NCBI GenBank assembly: GCA_902825965.1
Contig: CADEDA010000005.1
Coordinates: 3,409 to 67,408 of the forward strand
Source of the DNA: an uncultured Gemmatimonadota bacterium
GTDB taxonomy: Bacteria; Gemmatimonadota; Gemmatimonadetes; Gemmatimonadales; Gemmatimonadaceae
Direction of reading: 5' to 3'
Length of the DNA: 64,000 nt
Shown: one piece after another, positions 56,337 through 64,000 of the stretch
How the letters are laid out: the number at the start of each line of letters is the position of its first letter
Position numbering within the stretch: position 1 is the first letter of the stretch
Made by a program: the position numbers and the translations under genes
Notes under the pieces: generated by a model
The model's database searches: none
Told to the model about the DNA's origin: nothing
Seen by the model: only the letters and a program-made list of their open reading frames with translations

Positions 56337-57092
56337 ATGCCGCAATTCTTCACCGCACCCAAGGTCACGGTCCTCTCGCGTCCGGCCTTCACCGAACCCG
56401 GACACCTCGGCGTGCAGTGGATGGGCGAAGGCACCGACGGCGAGCGCCTCGCCGAGTTCGCCGGGCGGCTCTGCTACATGAGCCAGCGGAATCCGGCCGG
56501 CCGCAGTACCCGGGAGTACCTCGAGAACATCAAGAAGCAGGGACACGGCTCGGTGCTCGAGCATGCGAACTACTCGCTGCTGCTCGAGGGTGTGAGCCGT
56601 TCGCTCACGCACGAGCTCGTGCGGCACCGCGCGGGGTTCGCGTACAGCCAGCTGAGCCAGCGCTACGTGGACGAGAGCGATGCGGCGTTCGTCGTCCCGC
56701 CGGCCATCATCGGCGATGAGGCGCTCACCGCGGCCTGGCAGGCGCAGATCGAGAGTGCGCAGGCGACGTACATCGCCCTGGTCGAGAAGCTCATGGACCG
56801 CTACAAGTGGGTCGACGACAAGGTCCATCGCCGCAAGATGGCCCGCGAGGCGGCCCGCGGCGTGCTGCCCAACTCGACCGAGACCAAGATCGTCGTCACC
56901 GGCAACGCCCGGGCATGGCGCACGATGCTGGAGCTGCGCTCCAGCGAGGCCGCGGAGTTCGAGATCCGGCGCATGGCGCTTGCGGTACTGCGGGTGATGC
57001 AGGCGGAGGCGCCGGCCTTCTTCTCCGACTTCGAGATCTACACCGCCGCGGATCGCGTCGAGGCGGGACGGATCGGCTACCACAAGGTGTGA
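56337..57092 (+). CDS. thyX: Flavin-dependent thymidylate synthase
   Basis: This 251-aa enzyme makes dTMP from dUMP with FAD and methylenetetrahydrofolate. The signature is RHRAGFAYSQLSQRY (RHR at 96-98, SQR at 107-109), with eight residues between RHR and Ser where the usual pattern has seven. KQGHGSVLEHANYS and MLELRSSEAAEFEIR are further conserved blocks. The start (PQFFTAPKVTVL) fits. No thyA is in the window. It overlaps the phosphopantetheinyl transferase gene by 4 bp (GTGTGA). Confidence 0.95.
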   Translation: MPQFFTAPKVTVLSRPAFTEPGHLGVQWMGEGTDGERLAEFAGRLCYMSQRNPAGRSTREYLENIKKQGHGSVLEHANYSLLLEGVSRSLTHELVRHRAGFAYSQLSQRYVDESDAAFVVPPAIIGDEALTAAWQAQIESAQATYIALVEKLMDRYKWVDDKVHRRKMAREAARGVLPNSTETKIVVTGNARAWRTMLELRSSEAAEFEIRRMALAVLRVMQAEAPAFFSDFEIYTAADRVEAGRIGYHKV

Positions 57093-57811
57093 GCCGCGCC
57101 GCGGGGGACGCGACCGTCGTCGACGTCTGGCGCGTCGCCCTCGACGCCACGCGTCCCCCGAGCGCCGCGGCCCTCGCCTCGCTCGAACCCTGGGAACACG
57201 AGCGCGCGGCGAAGTTCGCCACCGACACGCTCCGGCATCGCTGGCTGGGCGCACACGTCGCGCTGCGCCACCTGCTCGCCGACGCACTCGGCGTCGCGCC
57301 CGCGACCATCACCTACGGCAAGGGACCGCAGGGGAAGCGCTTCATCGCCGCGCCGGCCGCGCAGGGACTCGAGTTCAACTTCAGCGATTCCGGTGACCTC
57401 GCGCTCGTCGCGCTCGCCCGCGGCGGACCGATCGGTGCGGACATCGAGGCCCGGCGCGCACAACCCGACCTCGCCGCCGTCGCGGAGTCGCACTTCTCGG
57501 TCGAGGAGCGGCAGGCCCTGCTCGCGTTGGACAGCGCCGAGCAGCTCGCGGCGTTCTACCGCCTCTGGACGCGCAAGGAGGCCTACCTGAAGGCCCTCGG
57601 CGCGGGACTCGGGTACGGACTGGGACGGTTCGCCGTGACCATGGACGCCGAGGATGCGCGCCTGGTGCACGTGGACGGCGACCACCGCGTGGCGGCATCG
57701 TGGCGTATCGCCGTGGTCGCGGCGCCGGAAGGCTACGAGGCCTGCGTCGCTGCACCGTGGCCGTTCGCCGCGATCCGCGTGCACGACCTCGACGTGCGCC
57801 GTCTCGACTGA
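57089..57811 (+). CDS. 4'-phosphopantetheinyl transferase (Sfp type)
   Basis: This 240-aa enzyme loads phosphopantetheine onto carrier proteins. Key motifs are KGPQGKRF, FNFSDSGD, GADIE (Asp118, Glu120) and WTRKEAYLKALG (Lys163, Glu164). The start GTG 57089 overlaps the thyX stop. The partner carrier protein is not in the window; members often serve polyketide or nonribosomal peptide synthases or fatty acid synthesis. Confidence 0.9.
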   Translation: MSRAAGDATVVDVWRVALDATRPPSAAALASLEPWEHERAAKFATDTLRHRWLGAHVALRHLLADALGVAPATITYGKGPQGKRFIAAPAAQGLEFNFSDSGDLALVALARGGPIGADIEARRAQPDLAAVAESHFSVEERQALLALDSAEQLAAFYRLWTRKEAYLKALGAGLGYGLGRFAVTMDAEDARLVHVDGDHRVAASWRIAVVAAPEGYEACVAAPWPFAAIRVHDLDVRRLD

Positions 57812-57812
57812 A

Positions 57813-60800
57813 CTAGGGACGCACGGGTACCGGCACGTTGCGCGGGGTCGTGGTGCCGTCGCCCAGCGCACCTTCCAGGTTCTGCCCCCAGCAGAACGTG
57901 CGTCCGAGGTCGCGGATCGCGCAGCTGTGCCCGCCGCCGATGCCGAACGCGTCCCACGCGAAACCGCCGCTCACGAGCACCGGGGTCGTGCGGTTGTCGG
58001 TGCTCGCATCACCCACCTGCCCCGCCGTGTTCTGTCCCCAGCAGTAGAGCGCACCGGCGGCCGTGCGCGCGCAGGTGTGCACGCCGCCCGGCAGGATCTC
58101 GGCGAAGGTCACCCCACCGCTCACCAGCGTCGGCGTCGAGCGCTGTGTCACCGTGCTGCCATCACCGATGCGGCCGGAGGATCCGTTCTGCCCCCAGCAG
58201 TATGCGTCGCCCGCCGTGGTGATGCCGCAGGTGTGTGTGCCGCCGGCCTTGAGCCGCGCGAACACCAGACCACCCGCCACCGGCGTGGGCACGATCCGGT
58301 TGCCGGGCGCCGTGTTGGCGTCACCGGTCTGCCCGAAGCCGTTCGATCCCCAGCAATAGGCGGCACCCGCTGCCGTGAGCCCGCAGGTGTGCAGCGTCCC
58401 GGCACTGATCGAGGCGAACGTGAGTCCGCCCTGCACCAGCGTGGGCTGGTTGCGGCTGAACAGCGTGTTGTCCCCGAGCTGGCCCACACCGTTGGTGCCC
58501 CAGCAGTACGCGGTCCCGGTGAAGGTGAGGCCGCAGCTGTGCGTGCCCCCGGCACTGATCGAGGCGAAGCTCAGTCCGCCGGCGACCGGCGTCGGCGCGA
58601 CGCGACTCACGGTGTCGGCGGTGCCGAGCCGCCCGTTGCTGTTGCTGCCCCAGCAGTACGCGGTGCCCGCCGCGGTGAGCGCGCAGGAGTGCCGTCCCAC
58701 GACACCCACGCTCACGCTCGCGTAGGTCACGCTGCCGCGCGCGCGCACCGGCCGGAGCCGATCGATGGTGGAGCTGTCGCCGAGTTGTCCCTCGACGTTC
58801 CGGCCCCAGCAGAACACCAGCCCGGCCTCCGTCAGCCCGCAGCTGTGCCGGTCACCGCCCATCACGCTCGTGAGGATCATGCCGCGCGAGACCAGCACGG
58901 TCGCGGTTCCCGTGACGCCCTCGCTCAAGGCGGTCACGGTCGCGGTGCCGGCGACGCCGGACGTGACGACACCGGTGTTGGGGTCGATCGCGGCCACGGC
59001 ACCGTCCGAGCTGCTCCAGGTCACGGTGCGCCCACCGAGCACGTTGCCGTTCCGGTCGCGCAGCACGGTGCTCATCGGCTGTACCTCGCCGAGCAGCAGC
59101 GACGCCGATCCGGGCAGCACCTCCACGCTGTCCACCGGCACGGGGATGACCGTGATGCTCGCCGTATCCGCCACGGGCACACCACCGATCCCCGCCGTCG
59201 TCGCGACGATGCCCACCGTGCCCAGCGACACGCCGCGCACGAGGCCCGTGCCGTTCACGGTGGCGACCGCGGCATTGAGTGTGGTCCAGGCGATCGGTCG
59301 ACCCGGCAACGGGACACCACCCGCGTCGCGCGCCGTCGCCGCGAGCTGCGTGGAGTCCGCGAGTTCCACCGAGCCGGCCGACGGCGCGATCTCGACACTC
59401 GCGGGCTCGCTCGGGGAGACCTGCACGGTGAACTCGCGCTCCGCCGCTTGGACACCGCTCACCACGCGCAGCGTGAACACCTGCACGCTGGGCGTGGTCG
59501 GTGTGCCGCTGAGCGTGCCGTCCGGCGCGAGCACGAGGCCCGCGGGCAGCGTGCCCGCGACCAACGACCACGCGTAGCTGCCCGTGCCACCGGTCGCCGT
59601 GACCGATTGCAGGTACGCCGTGCCGACCGTCGCGTTGGGCAGCGTGGTGGTGCTCAGCACGAGCGCCGGCACGATCAGCACCTGCAGCGCGCGTGTCGCG
59701 GTCTGCGGACCGCTGGTGACCTGCACGGTGAAGGAGGCGGTGCCCGGCGTGGTCGGCGTGCCGGAGAGGACGCCACTCGACAGGAGCGTCAGGCCGGCGG
59801 GGAGCGCGCCGCTCAGGACGCCCCAACTCGCGGCCGTCGTCACACCCGTCGCACGCAGCGTGTCGCTGTACGCGGCGCCGACGATGCCGTCGCGGAGTGC
59901 ATCGGTGAGCACCGCGAGTGCCGGTGCGACGGTGACGATGAACTCGCGCGAGACGGCCTGTGCGCCGCTGCTGACGCGCACCGTGAACGTGTCCGTCCGC
60001 GCTGCGCCGAGGGTGCCGCTGAGCACGCCGGCCGCGGACAGGCTGAGGCCATCCGGCAATCGGTCCGCGGGCAGGCTCCACGTGTAGGTCCCCGTGCCAC
60101 CGGCCGCGACGAGGGGCACCGAATAGGCGTCGCCGCTGTTCCCGCCGGGCAGCGTGGCGGTGGTCATGCTCAGCGGCGTGGCCGCGACCAGCGTGAACTC
60201 GCGCGTGGCGCTCTGCGTCCCGGCGACCACCCGCGCGGTGAACGTGCCGCTGCCGGCCGCCGTCGGTGTGCCCCCGAGCGTGCCGTCCTGGAACAGCACC
60301 ACACCGGCCGGCAGTGCGCCGCCCTGCAGGGACCAGGTGAACGGCGCGAGGCCACCGGTCGCGCGGAGCGTGTCGCCGTACGCGATGCCGGTCACGGCCT
60401 CGCGCAGGCCCGTGCTGGTGATCGCCAGCACGTCCACGATGGTGACGTCGAACGCGCGGGTCGCGGTCTGCGTGCCGCTGCTGACGCGCACCGTCGCCGT
60501 GGTGGACTGCGCGGTGGTCGGTGTCCCGCTCACCACGCCGTTGGGCGCGAGCGTGAGTCCGCCCGGCAATGCTCCCGCGATGAGGCTCCAGGCGAAGCCC
60601 CCCACGCCACCACTCGCCGCGAGCGAGTCGCGGTACGGCGTGCCCACGATGCCCGCTGGCGGTGTGCCCGCCGCCGCCACCAGCCGCGCCGTGACGTCGA
60701 CCGTGAAGCGCCTCGTGCGCCGCTTCCCCGCACTCACCACGCGCACATCGAACACATAGCGCCCCGACGTCGTCGGCGTCCCGCTCAGCTGGCCGTTGGC

Positions 60801-61046
60801 GAGGAGGGTCAGGCCCGGCGGGAGTGCCCCGCTCACGACGGTCCAGGTCTTGGTCCGGCCGCCACCGCTGGCCGTGAGCGTGACGGCGTACGGTTCCCCC
60901 TCGATGCCGGTCGCAAGACTCGCGTTCACGATCTCGAAGCGCGGACCGGTGGGACCGTCGCCGCAGCCCAGCGCGCCGAGCAGGGCGAAGGCGCCGAGCA
61001 GCATGCGCGCGGCCCCTCGTCGAAGGGCCGCGCCGCGCCGTGCCAT
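57813..61046 (-). CDS. Large Ig-like and RCC1-repeat surface lipoprotein
   Basis: This 1077-aa lipoprotein has lipobox LGALGC (Cys28). Six He_PIG-type Ig repeats of about 84 residues (about 35-540) each hold a LPxGLxL...SGTPTT pattern. Two Big_2-like domains follow (about 541-705), then seven RCC1-type propeller blades of about 50 residues (about 715-1077). Each blade has a paired Cys pattern, e.g. HSCGLTEAGLVFCWG and HTCGLTAAGAAYCWG, which could form disulfides. An adhesin or ligand-binding role at the surface is likely. An internal Met (start at 61004) would still leave the signal. Confidence 0.88.
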   Translation of the reverse strand: MARRGAALRRGAARMLLGAFALLGALGCGDGPTGPRFEIVNASLATGIEGEPYAVTLTASGGGRTKTWTVVSGALPPGLTLLANGQLSGTPTTSGRYVFDVRVVSAGKRRTRRFTVDVTARLVAAAGTPPAGIVGTPYRDSLAASGGVGGFAWSLIAGALPGGLTLAPNGVVSGTPTTAQSTTATVRVSSGTQTATRAFDVTIVDVLAITSTGLREAVTGIAYGDTLRATGGLAPFTWSLQGGALPAGVVLFQDGTLGGTPTAAGSGTFTARVVAGTQSATREFTLVAATPLSMTTATLPGGNSGDAYSVPLVAAGGTGTYTWSLPADRLPDGLSLSAAGVLSGTLGAARTDTFTVRVSSGAQAVSREFIVTVAPALAVLTDALRDGIVGAAYSDTLRATGVTTAASWGVLSGALPAGLTLLSSGVLSGTPTTPGTASFTVQVTSGPQTATRALQVLIVPALVLSTTTLPNATVGTAYLQSVTATGGTGSYAWSLVAGTLPAGLVLAPDGTLSGTPTTPSVQVFTLRVVSGVQAAEREFTVQVSPSEPASVEIAPSAGSVELADSTQLAATARDAGGVPLPGRPIAWTTLNAAVATVNGTGLVRGVSLGTVGIVATTAGIGGVPVADTASITVIPVPVDSVEVLPGSASLLLGEVQPMSTVLRDRNGNVLGGRTVTWSSSDGAVAAIDPNTGVVTSGVAGTATVTALSEGVTGTATVLVSRGMILTSVMGGDRHSCGLTEAGLVFCWGRNVEGQLGDSSTIDRLRPVRARGSVTYASVSVGVVGRHSCALTAAGTAYCWGSNSNGRLGTADTVSRVAPTPVAGGLSFASISAGGTHSCGLTFTGTAYCWGTNGVGQLGDNTLFSRNQPTLVQGGLTFASISAGTLHTCGLTAAGAAYCWGSNGFGQTGDANTAPGNRIVPTPVAGGLVFARLKAGGTHTCGITTAGDAYCWGQNGSSGRIGDGSTVTQRSTPTLVSGGVTFAEILPGGVHTCARTAAGALYCWGQNTAGQVGDASTDNRTTPVLVSGGFAWDAFGIGGGHSCAIRDLGRTFCWGQNLEGALGDGTTTPRNVPVPVRP

Positions 61047-61093
61047 GGTGCCGACTGCGAGAACGTGGTGACGCCGATCCAGTGGAACGCTCC

Positions 61094-63181
61094 TTAGGTC
61101 GCTTGCCCCCTGCGCGGCACCTTCGCCGCCGCCTCGGCCGGCATCATCTCGAATCCGTGGAACCGCTGCCGTACCGTGCCATGGCCGTGCGTCAGTGACT
61201 GCAGCTTGGTCGCGTACAGGTGCAACTCGCCCATCGGCACCGTGGCGCGCACCAGCGTCCCCACACCGTCCGCCGCCGGCTCCGTCCCCACGATGTGCCC
61301 GCGACGACCACTAAGGTCGCCCATCACGTCACCAAGGTACGCATCGGGCGTCTCGACCTCCACCGTCATGAGTGGTTCGAGCAGCGCGGGTCGGCACTTG
61401 GGCGCGACGGTCTTGAAGGCGAGGATGCCCGCCATCTTGAAGCTCGCCTCGTTGGAATCCACCGAGTGGTAGCTGCCGTCGAAGCACGACACCTCGAAGT
61501 CCACGACGGGGTACCCCGCGAGGACGCCGCGCTCGGCCGCCTCCTGCACCCCCTTGTCCACCGCCGGGATGTATTGGCGGGGAATGACCCCGCCCGAGAT
61601 CTCGTCCACGAACCGGTAGCCGCTGCCGCGCGCCACACCGCGCACCCGGATCCACGCGTCGCCGAACTGCCCCTTGCCGCCGGTCTGCTTCTTGTGCCGA
61701 CCCTGGCCCTCCGCCTGCCCCAGCAACGTCTCGCGGTAGGGGATCGCCGGGGCACGGAGCGTCGCCCTCACGCCGAACTGACGCTCCAGGCGCTGCAGGG
61801 CGACCTCAAGGTGCCGCTCGCCCAAGCCCTCGATGATCGTCTCGTGCGTCTCGGGCTCGAAATGCACCTGGATCGTCGGGTCCTCGTCGTGGAGCCGATG
61901 CAGGCCGAGTTGCAGCTTCTCCTCGTCCGCGCGCACCGCGGACTCGATCGCGAAGCGGACCAGCGGCTCGGGGAACGGGATGGCCGGCATGCGCACCGGG
62001 TGCTCGCGGGTGCTGAGCGAGTCGTTGGTGTGCGTGCCCTTGAGCTTCGCCACGCAGCCGATGTCGCCGGGGAACAGCCGCGCGACGTCGAGCCGTTCCT
62101 TGCCCTGCGGCACCGCGAGGTGGGCGATCTTCTCCGGGACACCGCGCGTCGCGTTGAACACCTCCGCCCCGTTCTCCAGCACGCCGCTGAAGGTTCGGAA
62201 GTACGAGACCTCGCCCACGTGCGTCTCGCTCGTCGTCTTGAACACCAGCGCCGTGAGCGGCGCGTCCGTCCGCGGGTGGATCTCCACCACCCGGTCGCCC
62301 TCGGCGCCCTTGAGCGCGTGGATCTCCTCCATCTCGTACGCACTGGGCATCAGCTGGACGAGCAGGTCGAGCAGCGTCCGCACGCCCCAGGTGAGCTGCG
62401 ACGAGCAGGCCAGCAGCGGGAACAGCTCGGCGCGCTTCATCGCTTCCTTCATCGCGCGCATCTCGTCGTCGCCCGGGATCTCCTCGCCCGCGAAGAACCG
62501 CTCCAGCAGCGCGTCGTCGGTGGAGGCCACCGCCTCCACCAGCTCGGCGTGGTACCGCTCGAACCGCGCGCGCTCGGACTCGGGGATCGGCCCTTCCTCG
62601 AACTCGCCGGCTTTGGTCCCGGGCTTGAAGAGGTGGGCCTTCTTGGTGAAGAGGTTGATCACGCCGCGGAACTGCGCGCCTGCGCCGATCGGGATCTCCA
62701 CCGGCACGACCTTCGTGGTGAGCTTTGCCTTGATCGCCGCGTAGGCGGCGTCGAAGTCGGCGTGCTCCTTGTCCATCATCGCGACCACGAAGAGCACCGG
62801 GTCCTGCCGCTTGATCGCTTCGCGGAACATCCGCTCGGTGCCGACCTCCACCCCTCCCGTGGCGCCGACGGTGACCAGTGCACCGTCGGCCGCGACGAGC
62901 CCGGCGATCGCGTCGCCGGCGAAGTCCGCATAGCCGGGGGTATCGAGGAGGTTGAGCTTGGTGTCCCGCCATTCGGCGTGGGCGACGCCGAGGGAGATGG
63001 AATAGCCGTGGGCGGTCTCCTCAGGCGACGTGTCGGTCAACGTCGTCCCGTCCTTTATCGAGCCATGGCGTCGAGACGCCCCAGAAACGAAAGCGAGCGC
63101 GTCGACCAGTGTGGTCTTCCCGCTCGCTCCATGGCCCACCACCGCGATGTTCCGGATCGCCTCGCTCTTGTACTCCCGCAT
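61094..63181 (-). CDS. Elongation factor G-like GTPase (paralogue)
   Basis: This 695-aa protein has the EF-G domain layout. The P-loop is GHGASGKT (16-23) rather than AHIDAGKT, switch II is DTPGYADF, and the NKxD element reads AMMDKEHADF, as in the EF-G-like (FusA2) branch. The C-terminal domains IV and V are present (VMGDLSGRRGHIVGTEP). It probably has a special role, such as ribosome recovery or stress, rather than bulk translocation. ATG 63181 has a strong GGAGGAG ribosome site 8 bases upstream; a GTG 9 bases earlier is less likely. Confidence 0.9.
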   Translation of the reverse strand: MREYKSEAIRNIAVVGHGASGKTTLVDALAFVSGASRRHGSIKDGTTLTDTSPEETAHGYSISLGVAHAEWRDTKLNLLDTPGYADFAGDAIAGLVAADGALVTVGATGGVEVGTERMFREAIKRQDPVLFVVAMMDKEHADFDAAYAAIKAKLTTKVVPVEIPIGAGAQFRGVINLFTKKAHLFKPGTKAGEFEEGPIPESERARFERYHAELVEAVASTDDALLERFFAGEEIPGDDEMRAMKEAMKRAELFPLLACSSQLTWGVRTLLDLLVQLMPSAYEMEEIHALKGAEGDRVVEIHPRTDAPLTALVFKTTSETHVGEVSYFRTFSGVLENGAEVFNATRGVPEKIAHLAVPQGKERLDVARLFPGDIGCVAKLKGTHTNDSLSTREHPVRMPAIPFPEPLVRFAIESAVRADEEKLQLGLHRLHDEDPTIQVHFEPETHETIIEGLGERHLEVALQRLERQFGVRATLRAPAIPYRETLLGQAEGQGRHKKQTGGKGQFGDAWIRVRGVARGSGYRFVDEISGGVIPRQYIPAVDKGVQEAAERGVLAGYPVVDFEVSCFDGSYHSVDSNEASFKMAGILAFKTVAPKCRPALLEPLMTVEVETPDAYLGDVMGDLSGRRGHIVGTEPAADGVGTLVRATVPMGELHLYATKLQSLTHGHGTVRQRFHGFEMMPAEAAAKVPRRGQAT

Positions 63182-63257
63182 GGGACACACTCCTCCGGCC
63201 TCCGGCCGGCGTCACTGGGGAGTACAGGTTGGCGACGGGACTCAGGAGCGACAAGAA

Positions 63258-63291
63258 GGGGGAAGCCGCAACATGTGTGCGGTCTTCCCCC
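63258..63291 (-). terminator. Terminator of the gene at 63355-63906
   Basis: GGGGGAAG-type stem with one bulged base and a 7-base loop; on the minus strand it is followed by TTCTTG. It lies 63 bp after the stop of the upstream gene and 76 bp before the EF-G-like start. Confidence 0.65.
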
Positions 63292-63354
63292 TCTTGGGTT
63301 CGCGCCAGTGCGCGAACAGCGGTCGCACGCCCAGGCGTGCTCCCCGCGGTCCTG

Positions 63355-63906
63355 CTACTCCTCGTCGAAGTCCCCGCCGTCGGCTTCGCGCATCGCCGTC
63401 AGCGTGTCCGAGCCGCGGGCGGGTCCCGCCACCGCGAGCTGGAAGCTGAGCGCACGGCGCGTGCCCTCGGGCCACTCCGGCATCAGCAGTCCGGCCAGCA
63501 AGCGACGGATCGCCTGGCCGCCCTCGGCCAGCAGGTCGCCCGCCGTCTCCTTGAGCACCGTCAGCGGGATCACCAGGTCCTGCCGGATGAGCTCGCCGGT
63601 GCGACGATCCGTCCAGGCCGCATCCCCGACGGCGCCGGTGGTCTCGGTCACGTGCAGCTCCCGCAGCGCGTTGGGCCCGTGTGCCGAGCGGCGGGACTCG
63701 ACGGCGGCGGCGAGGGCGAGGGCGAGTGACTCCGGCGTGGGCATGCCGTAGAGCGTCACGACGTCGCGCGACGGCGACTCGAGCGTCTCGGGCGACGCCA
63801 CCGAACTCACCCGCGCGATCGACGGGGATCCCCCCGCCTGCTCCCACTCCACCATCACGTCCATCATCGTCCCGCCCATCCTTCGGTTCAGTGAATCGTG
63901 CGACAT
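63355..63906 (-). CDS. Protein of unknown function (183 aa)
   Basis: This soluble, acidic-ended protein (GGDFDEE) has no signal peptide or membrane helix. It is mixed alpha/beta (VIPLTVLKETAGDLLAEGG, RRLLAGLLMPEWPEG). No family is recognised. An in-frame ATG nine codons in (63879) would give a shorter start (MGGTMMDVMVEW). It ends before a terminator. Confidence 0.7.
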   Translation of the reverse strand: MSHDSLNRRMGGTMMDVMVEWEQAGGSPSIARVSSVASPETLESPSRDVVTLYGMPTPESLALALAAAVESRRSAHGPNALRELHVTETTGAVGDAAWTDRRTGELIRQDLVIPLTVLKETAGDLLAEGGQAIRRLLAGLLMPEWPEGTRRALSFQLAVAGPARGSDTLTAMREADGGDFDEE

Positions 63907-64000
63907 CCGTCTTCGACCGTTCTACCTCTACTCGTTGAACAGTGTCACAACAGTTGGCGGCGAGCAGCAGGTCGTCGACAAGTGTTTCATCGTCGTGACC
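63907..64000. other. Intergenic end of window
   Basis: The last 94 bases hold no coding frame I can support. They probably form the upstream region of the 63355-63906 gene. No TTG-N19/21-TAnnTT element is visible. Confidence 0.4.

Noticed and set aside
57813-60100. Repeats in the lipoprotein gene as a CRISPR or DNA repeat array
   Set aside because: The repetition follows protein domain periods (about 84 and 50 residues) and differs at the DNA level.
57654-61097. 1147-codon open frame opposite the Ig/RCC1 lipoprotein gene
   Set aside because: It mirrors the repeats of the true gene, is Arg/His/Asp-rich and has no recognisable domain or start signal.

Overview
This 64 kb window is chromosomal DNA from a GC-rich Gram-negative bacterium. 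Housekeeping genes (leuS, gyrA, thyX, odhB, lpdA, an EF-G paralogue) are interleaved with many secreted or lipoprotein genes whose signal peptides end in ALA-AQ or LxxC. I saw no rRNA, tRNA, CRISPR array, insertion sequence, phage gene or plasmid function. The gene set (caa3-type cytochrome oxidase, ThyX, paired M14 peptidases, zinc-ribbon Ser/Thr kinase, DinB and GxxExxY proteins) and the upstream elements of the form TTG-N19/20-TAnnTT, which resemble the Bacteroidetes-type promoter, suggest a Gemmatimonadota (FCB superphylum) member. This taxonomic call is inference.

Layout. 1-1580: end of a cytochrome oxidase cluster (ctaD partial, ctaC with a fused cytochrome c domain). 1742-5401: a cyclic-nucleotide-domain/aspartase fusion with a small partner, then a Tat-exported glycosylasparaginase. 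5409-9250: a sensorless MCP-like protein divergent from leuS. 9352-12879: two M14 carboxypeptidase-like genes, one with intact metal ligands and one without. 12977-14647: divergent lysine/saccharopine dehydrogenase-like and CoA-binding genes. 14663-20757: a tightly overlapping five-gene unit (pilin-like secreted protein, threonine dehydratase, Ser/Thr kinase, M1 aminopeptidase, degenerate retropepsin-like protein). 20885-29208: an RND efflux system (adaptor plus two dissimilar pumps), a DUF486 membrane protein and a histidine phosphatase. 29311-31796: two secreted beta-propellers. 31900-36460: gyrA and two membrane proteins. 36609-40866: SGNH lipoprotein, SMP-30-like protein, LytS-type kinase, zinc ribbon, medium-chain dehydrogenase. 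40984-45286: E2 and E3 of the 2-oxoglutarate dehydrogenase type, separated by a glycosyltransferase and a GxxExxY protein. 45338-48105: DinB, an ECF sigma factor with a tiny coupled partner, a CoA-transferase. 48269-53496: a phasin/histone-H1-like protein and an overlapping operon (M20 peptidase, 71-aa protein, altered RNase HI, zinc ribbon, lipoprotein, membrane protein). 53546-57811: squalene/phytoene synthase, FAD oxidase, ThyX, phosphopantetheinyl transferase. 57813-63906: a 1077-aa Ig/RCC1 lipoprotein, an EF-G-like GTPase and a hypothetical protein.

Genes are packed tightly. ATGA, GTGA and TGATG overlaps are common, convergent genes often sit 0-8 bp apart, and factor-independent terminators are GC-rich hairpins with little or no T-tract. 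The most noteworthy observations are the RNase HI with a rearranged acidic active site (50254-50868), the active/inactive M14 pair, the aspartase fused to a cNMP-binding domain, the RND pair in which one subunit lacks the TM4 aspartate, the five-gene kinase/peptidase operon, and the recurring TAnnTT promoter motif.
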